From assembly GCA_025765615.1 (NCBI GenBank), contig JAIVFJ010000136.1, forward strand, positions 47,501 through 111,500: a stretch of 64,000 bases of DNA, written 5' to 3'. Under the pieces are notes generated by a model. It saw only the letters and a list, made by a program, of their open reading frames with translations, made no database searches and was not told the origin of the DNA. Within the stretch, counting starts at the first letter, position 1, and each line of letters starts with the position of its first letter. The stretch is from Zopfochytrium polystomum (taxonomy: Eukaryota; Chytridiomycota; Chytridiomycetes; Chytridiales; Chytridiaceae). A program made the translations under genes and the position numbers. Positions 1 through 10,447 of the stretch are shown here, piece after piece.

Positions 1-2
1 AA

Positions 3-929
3 ACCAAAACTGAGGATGTCGCCATCAGAGTTGAGGACGACAAGAAGCCGCAATTCTCTATGACGTTGATGGAGTCACTGCTGTCGACAGAGATGAAGCT
101 GATGTACCTGATGTTCATCGGCAGTCAGGTTTGTATTATTTCGTCCGTTCGTTAAAGGCTATTCCACTGACATAGCTGCAATTCGTTCCTTCAGATTACC
201 GGCTTGTTGATCATCTCGTCCATTCAAAACATTGTGGCCACCCAGTTCGACAGGCCGGACCAGAAGGTTCCTATGAACTCGGTCCTCGGAGTTTCCAACC
301 TTCTCGGCCGCTTGATTCTGCCTTTGACGTCCGACCTGTTGGGTACCCGCAAGCCTCTGTTCATCCTCTCGTGCGTGGCCCAGGCCGTCCTTCTAGGTCT
401 GCTCCCGACCACCATTTGGAACCAATCATACAACCTTTTCCTCTTCTGCGCCAACATGATTGCCTTCTTCTATGGTGGAGGTTTCGGTATTATTCCGGCA
501 TTCCTTGCCGATCAGTTTGGCTCCAAAAACATCGGGCCGACGCACGGTGTCATTCTCACGGCTTGGGCGCTGGCTGGAGTCGCTGGTGGTTTGACATTCA
601 CCGCAGTCTACGACAAAAACTACCAAGCGACATACAACACGACCGCTAAGGCTTGGGTTCCCCCCGAGGCCAAGTACCACGTGTACGACACCAACTTCCG
701 GTGGATTCTTGGGTTCGTCCTTGCCGGCGTTATCTTGGCGTCGATGGTTCCGTCCAACCTGAGGGACCGGCGCCTGCCCAAAAAGGAGGGCGAGAGCTTC
801 CGATTCCGCCTTGGCTCTCGCCTCGTGCGCGTGTACGGCTGGGTTCGCCCTGTTATTGTACCGAAGCCGGAGGAAGACGCCGAGTGGAACGAGTACCTCG
901 CGTCCCTCAACGTCGCCGAGAACCGCTAA
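3..929 (+). CDS. MFS transporter, oxalate/formate antiporter (OFA)-like, 5' truncated by window
   Basis: C-terminal half of a major facilitator permease, probably a carboxylate or monocarboxylate carrier. Two exons are visible: 3-128, open at the left edge, and 195-929, joined across a 66-bp GT-AG intron (gtttgt to ttcag) in phase 0. The 286 visible residues contain about five or six hydrophobic spans. The segment GGGFGIIPAFLADQFG followed by GPTHGVILTAWALAGVAGG is the pattern of OFA-family MFS proteins in the second half of the fold. The C-terminus is a short basic cytosolic tail rich in Arg and Lys. Substrate cannot be assigned from this half. The frame upstream of position 195 was chosen because it is the only one that stays open and splices in phase. 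Confidence 0.8.
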
Positions 930-1647
930 TGAAACTCAAGCTACAGACATACTTCTTACACCACGTACCGGCATTGTCGATGCTAGTACGTTATATAGTT
1001 TCCCTTGTGATACTCTTGTTTGTTACTCTTTTCCTTTGCTTTGCGTTTTCCTGAGTTGGCAAGCCTACACGGAGGGGGGTACAGTTGGTTGTTCGCCCCT
1101 TTTGCCGAAGCGCCCGTCTCGTCCCCTCCTCCCTTTCCCTTATTTTTCAGCAAACAAAAAAGTCCTCATCTGCCTTGCTCGCTTATGTTCCACTCTGCTC
1201 CATCCACCTCTCTCCCATGCTGCCTGCCCTCTCTGCTCGGCCCACGACCGATACGAGTGCGTGTGTGTATGTAAATTTGAAATGACAAACAGCCCCTTGC
1301 CGTTTTCCCTTATCATCAGACCATGGATGTGCATATTTTTTTGGAAGAGGAAAGATGAGGCCGCGTTAAAATTGTTGGGAAGAAAAGGAAGACACGATTT
1401 CAAAATAGAGCGAAATTGCCAACTTGGATGAATTTCGCTTTGGCTCCCACGTCAACGGTCGCGTCCTTGCCACCACCAGCCCGCCTCGTGCTCGAAGATA
1501 CTTTAACAATACATACTGGCGTGCCTATGACAGCCGCCCAAGTTGCTTGGGTAGGTGTTGGTTGACATCAATGCAATCGGCCTGGGAAAAAATCTGTGAC
1601 GTGCATATGTGTGTGAGTCTGTGTTAGTCTGCGAGTGTGTGTTGTGT

Positions 1648-1679
<32 letters not shown>

Positions 1680-2676
1680 TTGACTCTCTCCACAACTTCT
1701 TTGCCCCTTTATACTCTCGGTGCAGGATGCCAGCGAGGACCGCGCTGGCCCCCGCAGGTCTCTTGGAACCTTTGGGTGGGAGGTATAGAGTCCCTATCGA
1801 CGGGAGGTGTCGGGTAAGCGGAGGATGTTTGGACGCGCCTCTAAAACCAACCCTGTTTGGGAAAAAAGCCCTTTGGCCCACCATCACGCCCCTCGAGAGA
1901 AAAGAACAAAACACGTGCAAGCTTTGCTGGAAAAGAGTCCCTTCCCTACCAAACTACTTCGTCAGCTCGAATTATGCGGAACATGGCCGCCAGCGTGACC
2001 TCGCTCAAAGTTCATCAGGGCAAAAGCAAAAAAAAGGGAAAGCAAAACCGACAAAGACAAAAAGGGGTAATGCGTCGGCCGACCCTCCATAGAGCACCGC
2101 CCCCGCCCTCCCCCACTTCCCCCCGCCCAAGGCGGACGAACCGTTCGATTAACCCGACCCGCGCCCCCAACCGCCCCGCAAACCCCTCTCGTCTACTCCC
2201 GACTCGCGGCGCTGCTACGCATTCGGAAATGGGGTCTTCCATCGTTTCGGTGTCTGAAATGCAGGAAACTAATAACTTCACACTGGCGCATTTTGCACCC
2301 CGTTTTCTTGGTGCCCCCCCTCCTGCGGCCCTCGCACCCTCCCACCACCCCCATCCCCCTTCTCTTTCTTGTTGCTCGATCACAGCATCTTTTTCACACA
2401 CTGTTGCAAGAGAGTCGACGCGTCGCAGTCACGCAGACCAAGAAACGAGACACGCAAAAAGGTCCGTTGGGATCGATCGCGCGCGGGAGAGTGCGGAGGG
2501 GAGAGACGGAGAGAGAGGTATTGGAGGGAGAGAGATGCGCTGCGAAAGCGAGCACAAGCCGAAGCAGTCGCCTGCATCGAGCGACAGTGCACCCGAATGT
2601 TTGATGCATTCTCCAGTGTAATTTCATTGAATTTATAGTTTATTTTCTTTCCAGAGGGCTAGCACTCCTTCCCAAA
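930..2676. other. Intergenic region with TG microsatellite
   Basis: About 1.75 kb between the MFS gene and the first ankyrin gene. It holds an interrupted (TG)n tract at about 1634-1681, C- and T-rich runs around 2090-2400 and a purine-rich stretch near 2480-2560. Open frames here are short, lack recognisable motifs and follow base composition. The last few hundred bases are presumably promoter and 5' UTR of the ankyrin gene. I see no gene. Confidence 0.6.
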
Positions 2677-4413
2677 ATGTCGAGCGATTCCTTGACCAAG
2701 CTATTCAATAAGAGCGTCACGCTGGACCAGATCAAGGCCTGGCTCAAGGACGGGAACTCGGTCAACCAGGCCAACGATAAGGGATACACCTTGCTTCACT
2801 GGGCCGGCCAGATCGGAAGTGTGGAAATTGCGACCTACGTGCTCGACCACGGATGCAACATCGACACCCTCTGCAAAGCGGACTTTACAGCCGTGCAGAC
2901 AGCATCTTCTTGTGGCAGCTATGACGTTGTCAAGCTGTTGACCCAGCGCGGAGCCAACGTCAACATTGGCACCCCGAAAGCGATCAACGTGGCGATTTCA
3001 AATGGCCACCTGAACATCGTCCAGTGTCTCCTCGAACACGGGGCCGACATCAACCAGGTCGGATCGAACGGGGACATGCCTCTCAACTACGCCGCGATGG
3101 AAGGATACGAAGAAATCGGGCTGTTCCTCATCGAGAAGGGCGCAAACGTGAACGCGGCCAACGAGCTGGGCTTTACCCCGCTGATGTACGCCTCGGCGCT
3201 CTGCCCAGGCCTGGTTGGCCCGCTGCTCGAAAAGGGCGCGGACGCGCTCAAGGCCAACAATAACGGCGTCACGGCGCTGCACCTGGCTGCGCAGGCGGGG
3301 AAGGTCGACGCCGTGCGGCAGCTGCTCCGTGCCGGGGCCGCGGTCAACGCTGGCGACAAGGAGAACTACACGCCGCTGATCCTCGCGACGGAGAAGGGCC
3401 ACCTAGACGTGATCAAGGAGCTCGTCGAGCACGGCGCGGACGTCGACGTCCAGGACACAGCCGAGTACGGGCAGCGCACGGCGCTGGAAGCGGCGGCGGT
3501 GCGCGGGCTCACGGAGGTCGCGGCGTACCTGATGGAGCACGGCGCGGACGTCAACAGGCGCGACCGGATCGGCGGCACGGCGCTGCACGACGCGGCGCGG
3601 ACGGGGCGGGTGGCGATCGTCAAGGCGCTGCTGGAGCGCAAGGCGGACACGTCGTTCGCGACGGTCGCCGGCGCCACGCCGTTCCTGGAAGCGTGCGAGG
3701 GCGGGCACCGCGAGGTGGCGGAGCTGCTCTTGGGGAAACCGGGCGGCGACGCGGTCAAGACGGCGGACGAGAACGGCCGCACGGCGCTGCACGTGGCGGC
3801 CGGGAAGGGCCACCCGGAGCTGGTGAGCTGGCTGCTGGGACTGCCCGGGGTCAGCGTCGGCGCGCTGACGGGGGGCGAGTCCAAGGGCACGCCGCTGCAC
3901 GTCGCTGCGGCGGCGGGGCACGCGGAGGTCGTGCGGGTGCTGCTGCGGGCCGGGGCGGACAAGGACGCCAAGGCCGAGGGCGGGGCGACGCCGCTGCACC
4001 TGGCGGCGCAGCAGGGCGCGGCGGAAGTGGTGGTGTTGCTTGTGGAGCACGGGGCGGACGTTGCGGCGGGGGCCGGGGAGAACGGGACGACGGCGCTGCA
4101 CCGGGCGGCGGAGGGGGGATACGTGGAGGTTGTGGCGGCGCTGGTGGAGAAGGGCAAGGCGGAGGTGGACGCGCGCGACCTCCGCGGCGAGACGGCGCTG
4201 CACCGTGCGGCGCGGGGCAACCACGCGGGCGTCATGGACTGGCTGATGGCGCACGGGGCGGAGAAGGACCCGGTCAACGCCAAGGAGCAGACGCCGTTCC
4301 ACTACGCGATCGCGTTTGAGCAGATGGACGCCATCGCGGTGCTCATGAAGCACGGCGCGACGGGCAACGGCCTGTCTGCCGCCGTCTCGTTTGTCGATGC
4401 GGATGAGGAGTAG
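2677..4413 (+). CDS. Ankyrin-repeat protein, tandem copy 1
   Basis: An intronless 578-residue protein made almost wholly of ankyrin repeats, about 16 units of roughly 33 residues with the pattern G-x-TPLHLAA-x2-GH-x2-VV-x2-LL-x2-GAD. A short non-repeat N-terminus (residues 1-27) carries the motif KSVTLDQIK, shared with the downstream copy. There is no signal peptide, membrane span, kinase or SOCS-type partner domain, so it is presumably a cytosolic protein-binding scaffold. The ATG follows a short purine/C context (cccaaaatgtcg) and is the first in frame. Base composition shifts along the gene: the last kilobase is very GC-rich in third positions, which also opens long antisense frames. It is a paralogue of the gene at 5013-6803, formed by tandem duplication. 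Binding partner unknown. Confidence 0.9.
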   Translation: MSSDSLTKLFNKSVTLDQIKAWLKDGNSVNQANDKGYTLLHWAGQIGSVEIATYVLDHGCNIDTLCKADFTAVQTASSCGSYDVVKLLTQRGANVNIGTPKAINVAISNGHLNIVQCLLEHGADINQVGSNGDMPLNYAAMEGYEEIGLFLIEKGANVNAANELGFTPLMYASALCPGLVGPLLEKGADALKANNNGVTALHLAAQAGKVDAVRQLLRAGAAVNAGDKENYTPLILATEKGHLDVIKELVEHGADVDVQDTAEYGQRTALEAAAVRGLTEVAAYLMEHGADVNRRDRIGGTALHDAARTGRVAIVKALLERKADTSFATVAGATPFLEACEGGHREVAELLLGKPGGDAVKTADENGRTALHVAAGKGHPELVSWLLGLPGVSVGALTGGESKGTPLHVAAAAGHAEVVRVLLRAGADKDAKAEGGATPLHLAAQQGAAEVVVLLVEHGADVAAGAGENGTTALHRAAEGGYVEVVAALVEKGKAEVDARDLRGETALHRAARGNHAGVMDWLMAHGAEKDPVNAKEQTPFHYAIAFEQMDAIAVLMKHGATGNGLSAAVSFVDADEE

Positions 4414-4444
4414 TAAGTAGGTTGGGGGTTTTGTTTTCGGCGGC

Positions 4445-4478
<34 letters not shown>

Positions 4479-4758
4479 TGTGTAGGTAATATTAATACTA
4501 CAGACAGTAGTAGTTTTTAGTGTTACGACCAGTTTGTTTTTTTTTTTGTTTTTTTTAAATTTATTTTTTGTTTCTAGTGTGATTTTGTCCTGTTTGGTTT
4601 TGGTTGTTTGCGGCTTCTGCACTCACAGCTATGCCACCACCTGTCTGTCTGTCTGTCTGTCTGTCTGTCTCACGCCTCTGTGTCTGCGCAGTGCAACGTT
4701 AATCCAAATCACGTGCGCCTCTTTTCTGGGACTCCCTTGCGGAACTCCCCCACTGCCG

Positions 4759-4800
<42 letters not shown>

Positions 4801-5012
4801 CGACTAACTACTTGTAACCCTGCCTTCAATCTGCCAGCAACCCACTGGAAGATAACAACAACAACAACAACAACAACAACAAGACACAGTCAAGGTAAAG
4901 GTAACTTTGCGAGGGACTGAACGGAGCGGCCGCGATACGTGATCCGCGGGTTAAGCCCCTGGCGCTGACAGCTCTCGCAATAGCACCCAGCACCTCGCTC
5001 CTCTCCTTCAAG
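4414..5012. repeat. Spacer packed with simple repeats between the ankyrin genes
   Basis: The 600-bp spacer holds a 30-nt poly-T run (4448-4477), a second T-rich run near 4538-4570, a (CTGT)n tract at 4641-4670, a (CA)n tract at about 4762-4797 and an (AAC)n tract at about 4854-4881. No gene is seen. It must contain the 3' end of ankyrin copy 1 and the promoter of copy 2. Confidence 0.85.
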
Positions 5013-6803
5013 ATGTCGTCGGACGATTCGAAAAACGACTCCTTTTCCAAGCTGTTTGAAAAAAGCGTCACGCTGGACCAGATCAAGGTGTGGCTCAACG
5101 AGGAGGAGGCGGCCAACTCGGTCAACCAGGCCGACGAAAAGGGTTACACTTTGCTTCACTGGGCCGCCCAGATCGACAGCTTCGAGATTGCTGCGTTTTT
5201 GCTCGACCGGGGATGCAGCATAGACGCCCTCGCCAAGGCGGACTTTACAGCCCTGCAGACGGCAACTTCGCTCGGCCATTTTGACGTGGTCAAGTTGCTC
5301 GTGAAGCGCGGAGCCAACGTCCACATTGGCGTCCCGCAAGCGATCAACCTGGCGGCTTCGAGGGGCCGGCTGGACATTCTCCAGTTTCTCGTCGAACACG
5401 GGGCCGACGTCGACCAGGTCGGACCGAACGGGGACACCCCCCTCAACTACGCCGCGATGGAAGGACACGAAGAAATCGCGCTGTACCTCGTCGAGAAGGG
5501 CGCAAACGTGAACGCGGCCAACGAGCTGGGCTTCACCCCGCTGATGTACGCCGCGGCGCTCGCGCCGGGCGTCGTCGGCCCGCTGCTCGAAAAGGGCGCG
5601 GCCGCGTCGACAGCAAACAACGACGGCGTCACGGCTTTGCACGTCGCCGCGCAAGCCGGCAAAGTCGACGCCGTGCGGCAGCTGCTCCGCGCCGGCGCCG
5701 CCGTCGACGCGCGCAACAGCGAAAGCTACACGCCGCTGATCCTCGCGGCGCAAAAAGGCCACCTCGAAGTCATCGAGGCGCTGCTCGAGCACGGCGCGGA
5801 CGTGAACGCAAAGGACACGGCCGAGCACGGGCACCGCACCGCGCTGCAGGCCGCCGCGGTGCGCGGGCACCTCGCCGTCGTGCTGTTCCTGCTGGACCAC
5901 GGCGCCGCCGTCGACGCGCGCGACGCGATCGGCGCCACCGCGCTCCACGACGCCGCGCGCACCGGCCGCGCCGAGATCGCGCGCGAGCTGCTGCTGCGCG
6001 GCGCGGACCCGGCGCTGCGGTGCGTCGACGGTGCCACGCCGTTCCTGCGCGCCTGCGAGAACGGCCACGTGGACGTCGCCGCCGCGTTGCTCCTGGGCAA
6101 CCCCGGCGGCGACGACCCGGCAAAGGAGGCGGACGAGAACGGCCGCACGGCGGTGCACCTCGCCGCGCGGGGCGGCCACGTCGAGGTCGTGGAGTGGCTG
6201 CTGGATCTGCCGGGCGCCAGCGCGCGGGGGGCAGCGAGCGCCGCGAGCGCGAACGGGGAGACGCCTCTGCACGCCGCCGCTGCGGGCGGGCACGCGGACG
6301 TCGTGCGGGTGCTGCTGCATGCCCCCGGCGGGGGCGGCGGCGGTGTGGACGTGGACGCGCGTGACGCGAACGGGGCGACGCCGCTGCACTACGCGACGGG
6401 GGCCGGGGCGACGGAGGTGGTGATTCTTCTCGTGGGGCACGGCGCGGACCTTTCGGCGTGCGCGGGTGAGCGCGGGACGACGCCGCTGCACAACGCGGCG
6501 GCGGCGGGCCACGTTGCGGCGGTGGCGGCGCTGGTCGAAAAGGGCAAGGCGGACGTGGACGCTCGCGACCTCGACGGCGAGACGGCGCTGCACTATGCGG
6601 CGGAGGGCAACCACGCGTCCGTCATGGACTGGCTGATGGCGCACGGCGCCGCAAAGGACCCGGTCAGCGCCAAGGGCCGCACACCGTTCCACCACGCGAT
6701 CGCATTGGAGCACATGGACGCCATCGCGGTGCTCATGAAGCACGGCGCCACCGGAAACGGCCTGTCTGCTGCCGTCAAGTTTGTGCCCAACGAGAAGCTA
6801 TGA
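5013..6803 (+). CDS. Ankyrin-repeat protein, tandem copy 2
   Basis: An intronless 596-residue ankyrin-repeat protein, the tandem paralogue of the gene at 2677-4413. The two share the N-terminal KSVTLDQIK block, long near-identical stretches such as NYAAMEGHEEIALYLVEKGA, and the C-terminal block DAIAVLMKHGATGNGLSAAV. Copy 2 has a few short extra segments, including a glycine run near residue 445 (PGGGGGGVDVD), explaining its 18 additional residues. Composition is strongly GC-biased in the second half, as in copy 1. No other domain is visible. A scaffold or binding role is likely, but nothing in the sequence names the partner. The start codon is the first in-frame ATG after an upstream stop. 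Confidence 0.9.
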   Translation: MSSDDSKNDSFSKLFEKSVTLDQIKVWLNEEEAANSVNQADEKGYTLLHWAAQIDSFEIAAFLLDRGCSIDALAKADFTALQTATSLGHFDVVKLLVKRGANVHIGVPQAINLAASRGRLDILQFLVEHGADVDQVGPNGDTPLNYAAMEGHEEIALYLVEKGANVNAANELGFTPLMYAAALAPGVVGPLLEKGAAASTANNDGVTALHVAAQAGKVDAVRQLLRAGAAVDARNSESYTPLILAAQKGHLEVIEALLEHGADVNAKDTAEHGHRTALQAAAVRGHLAVVLFLLDHGAAVDARDAIGATALHDAARTGRAEIARELLLRGADPALRCVDGATPFLRACENGHVDVAAALLLGNPGGDDPAKEADENGRTAVHLAARGGHVEVVEWLLDLPGASARGAASAASANGETPLHAAAAGGHADVVRVLLHAPGGGGGGVDVDARDANGATPLHYATGAGATEVVILLVGHGADLSACAGERGTTPLHNAAAAGHVAAVAALVEKGKADVDARDLDGETALHYAAEGNHASVMDWLMAHGAAKDPVSAKGRTPFHHAIALEHMDAIAVLMKHGATGNGLSAAVKFVPNEKL

Positions 6804-9800
6804 TTTCACGCGTTATGTCGGGTTTGGGGGTTTTCCTTTTTTGTAGATATATATACCGGCGAAAAAAAAAAAATTAAAAAATAAAAAATTAAAAATAAAA
6901 ATAAAATAAAGCGACGAGGATTGCTGGTGAGAAGGGGCAAGATTGCAAAAGTACACAGAAAAAAAGGACGAACCAATTCTTTTGCTGAATTCGGTGTGGG
7001 GACTCACTTCATTCCAAACTTATTCACATGTTCAGCCGGTTTTATCAAGGATTTGCATTTTTTGGGCTGTGTGTGAGACTATACTCACTCCTTTGACCCT
7101 GGGATCTGGGCCCTAGAGGCAAAAACTAACTTTATTGGGCTGTTGTCTTGGGGGTGTTTACCCTACCACTTGCCTAGTCCACGAAGTATCCCTACTGATC
7201 TGTCTAACAGGGGTCTCAACCACAAAGAATGAACATTCAGAGGAACAACCCTCTGAAGGATTGGTGTGGGAGCACTGATTACTTGTGTGGCTGCAGGCCA
7301 GTGCAAGGGGAAACAGAAGGGCACTCCCAAGGGCGCAACACAACCGCAGAATAAAGAGAGAGAAGAGGGAAACAGGGGTTTTTATCACAGGAACCTAATC
7401 TCAAATGCAACAGGAGCAGGTAATAGCAACAGGACAGACAGGCTGCGACCTAGCATCCCTTGTTGCAGACTGTGCTGTGGGAGCCCTCGTCGTTGCCAGC
7501 AATGAGGGAGAGAGAGAGAAGGGAGTCAATGTTGAAGTTGCTGTGTAGAAGGCAACGTCGTCAGTGGAGGCAGTGTTGCAAGAAGGTTGAAGGGTCAAGG
7601 AACCGAGGCTTGAATTGAGAATTTGTACAAGGGAGCTAGTGTAGCAAGTGACCAAGGGCAAGTGGGTAAAGAGAGCTTGTTTTAGACAGGGACTGGCAAA
7701 TTGGAGTGAGAGTGTTTTTTTTTTTTTTTCAATAAGAAAACTCTGCCCAATTTATACTCCTGCAGGGAGTTTGACCAGTTTTCCTGTTTTGCCTATCTGA
7801 GCAAGTTGCAAACCGCTTCAGACAGGACTTTGCTTTGGGGAGGTATTGTAAACCCCTTCCCACAGAGGGAGGGTGATTTGAAATATTCAGAGCATTTCAA
7901 ATCAACCAAGCTCTGTGTGGAGCCCAGTGTGCAAGCACTGGTCTCCCCACAGAGAGGGAAAAATGATTTGAAATATTCAGGAGCGTTTCAAATCAACCAA
8001 GGTCTGTCCAGAGGTCTGTGTCCAGTGACCAGTCTTCCCACAGAGGAAAGATGGTTTGAAATCATCAGGGGCATTCCAAATCAACCAGTCCCTGGTCCAA
8101 CATTGGTTCAGACAAAAGTCAGGTGACCTGGAGCTGCTGTGAGCTGCCCCAGTTCAACATTTCTCTGAACCCATTGAGTGTGATTCTAATTGCATTGTCC
8201 TCACCGGCGAAGCCTAGGAAAGCAAAGCTAGAATCACTGCCGTCTTCACCTAACTCTTTTCGTTGAATTCAGATTAGGCCTTTCGGCTTACATGACTTAG
8301 TGTAAGTTGCATCAGCAGGCACGACAAGGCCGCTGTCAACATAGGAAGCTGGCGTCCTAGGCTCAAATCTCAACAGTCAAATATGTAGGGGTCGGAAGGT
8401 CACCAGCAGGGAACTTGCATGCAGAAACACCTGCGATTGTACACGCACCCCACCAGGCTGAGTCAGCACAATCACTCAACCAACGGGCTTTATTCCATCA
8501 CACTCATACTCACACATCTCACTTTCACAGTAATAGGACTGAGGCAGGCATTCGTAGATTGAACTCTCAGATGTCGGTGGCCGCACCACTGGCCACCAAC
8601 ACCCTTGCAAGGTCGATGACGCCATCACCGTTGTCTCCGCAGTGGGCGAGTTCCTGTGATCCTCACTCCAACACAGAGCCAGCGGTGTCACACAGCCGGT
8701 GGTGGGGCCAGCTGCATTCCCCACCCGCGGCCCCTTAAGAGGAGCCCCACTAAGGGACCATGTACACACCAGGGTGTGTACCATCTCTCACTACCCTCAC
8801 CTTGTGAGCCAGATGGATTTGACGGAACTCTGTATTGGTGCCAAAGGACAGAAATCAGATTGAAGAAAATGGCCCAAAAACAGAGAGAGAGAAAATTGAC
8901 AAGTCAACCCCCCCTGACTTGGAGCATCCACCACAAATGCTCTAAGTACCCCCCAACCCTATGCGTGTATGTACAAGTGCCGAAAATAAATAATTAATTA
9001 AGCAGGCGTGGGGTACAGCCTGAAAGCACCCCATCCCTAGGCAGTGAGGCGTCTCTGTTAGTCACTGAAAAAGAAAATATGCTGAGAAAGCCCTGGTGCA
9101 ACAGAAACTGTTAAGTAATAAAGACGGGTTAGCTGCAAATACACTTTGATAACGCCTTGGAAACTAAAGAGCCAGGAATAATAATAGGAGTCCCGATCCT
9201 TGCAGTTTTATGACAGGTACACTTGTTTTTGCGAATAAAATCCCTAGACTTTATCACTGAGACCTCAGTGTAGTCTCACATGTGGCGTTTCCACTTTTTT
9301 TGCCCAAATTTCGCCATGATTGATTGCGCGGTGCAGCTTGCGCTCAGCGATGTTGTGGAACTTGTGGGATTTTTTTTCGTTTTTATTGTTTTTATTTATT
9401 TTTTATTTTATTTTTACCTTAGCTGAAATCAATGGAGGCTCAATTCATACGCATTTCGGCAGCCGAAAAATAAGTAGAGCTTGGGTAGAACATAATTTGT
9501 TTAAATCATTGCAAAAACTGACTGCCTATTGGACTCAAAAAAGCACTAACAGGTTCGTTGCACTGGGTTCGAGTTCGAATTAAAAAGTGTTTTTCCTCAA
9601 TATTTTGAAATGGGTGCACTTCTCTGTTTCTGGGTCAAATTTGCGTTAAGAACAAGAGGATGCTCTCTGTCCAGGGTAAGCATGGGAAACCGGCTTGTGG
9701 CTTGAAAGCGCAGAGCTCTCTATGTCTGCCATCAGTATTTAGTCACTTCGAGAATGTTGCATGGCATGAGGCATGATGTCAACATCGCCTGTCGAATATT

Positions 9801-9915
9801 TTTGCTTTTTTTCCGCCTTCTCAGTTCCGATCGAAGCAAAGCTCAAGCAAAGTCGCATCTGAATCCCAACTGCTTACGATATTACGGTAGGCGTGGGGCG
9901 AAGCACCAAACAAAC

Positions 9916-9950
<35 letters not shown>

Positions 9951-10447
9951 GGAAACAATTGAGCAGCAAGAGAGAGGGTCGGGTGGGCGAGAGCGTGCGC
10001 GGTAGAAAGTGGAGGTGGGGAAGGAAAGAGAAGTTAGGGGACGCATATCACGAGGCGGAAGAAAAAATGCGATCATCACGACCAAGGGCACTGCAGAGAA
10101 CAACAAGAAAGTGGGCGGGCGGAGGAAGATGTAAAACAGAATGTGCGCAAGGGGTTTCGGGTGAAAACAAGGCGAGGAAAAAGTGAGAAACACTGCTCTT
10201 CCTCCATCCAGGAAGAGAGGAGGGATGAAGAACAAAGCAAGAAGAAAATCTTTTCTTAAGTCAGCGATCTAGAAAAAAAAAACCGCTGGGGTCATGACGA
10301 TATCGAACCCCACCTCAAAACTTTCAAGCCTCAGCTACAAAGAAAATCATACCCCAAAGAAAAAACCTAAAAACTACATTGACGAAGCGGCGAGTGCGGG
10401 TGTCCTCACAGCTGGTGTATCAAAATGGCGACCGCTCATGCAAATAT
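6804..10447. other. 3.6-kb gene-free region
   Basis: After the ankyrin gene comes an A/T-rich stretch (6840-6910), then about 3.5 kb with no convincing gene. It holds the 88-bp tandem repeat at 7859-8112, poly-A at about 9919-9948 and T-rich runs near 7718 and 9370-9415. Open frames are under 120 codons with no motifs. Parts of 7000-8800 have the CA/AG-rich texture of old interspersed repeats seen again at 57-59 kb, but I could not establish a clear alignment. Confidence 0.55.
7859..8112. repeat. Three tandem copies of an ~88-bp repeat with an internal palindrome
   Basis: Copies begin at about 7859, 7947 and 8038, each with CCACAGAG. Each contains GATTTGAAAT, a 10-12 nt spacer and ATTTCAAATC, a near-perfect inverted repeat able to form a hairpin, followed by AACCA and a CTGTG/GGTCTGT segment. 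The third copy is the most diverged (GGTTTGAAATC...GCATTCCAAATC). No open frame runs through the array. Confidence 0.75.

Noticed and set aside
1857..2621. 254-codon plus frame upstream of ankyrin copy 1
   Set aside because: Low-complexity Arg/Ser/Pro sequence in a promoter-proximal spacer, with no motif.
4890..6743. 617-codon minus-strand open frame opposite ankyrin copy 2
   Set aside because: It mirrors the ankyrin coding strand; its Arg/Val/His-rich composition follows from high GC third positions, and the copy 1 region gives the same kind of frame. No independent motif.
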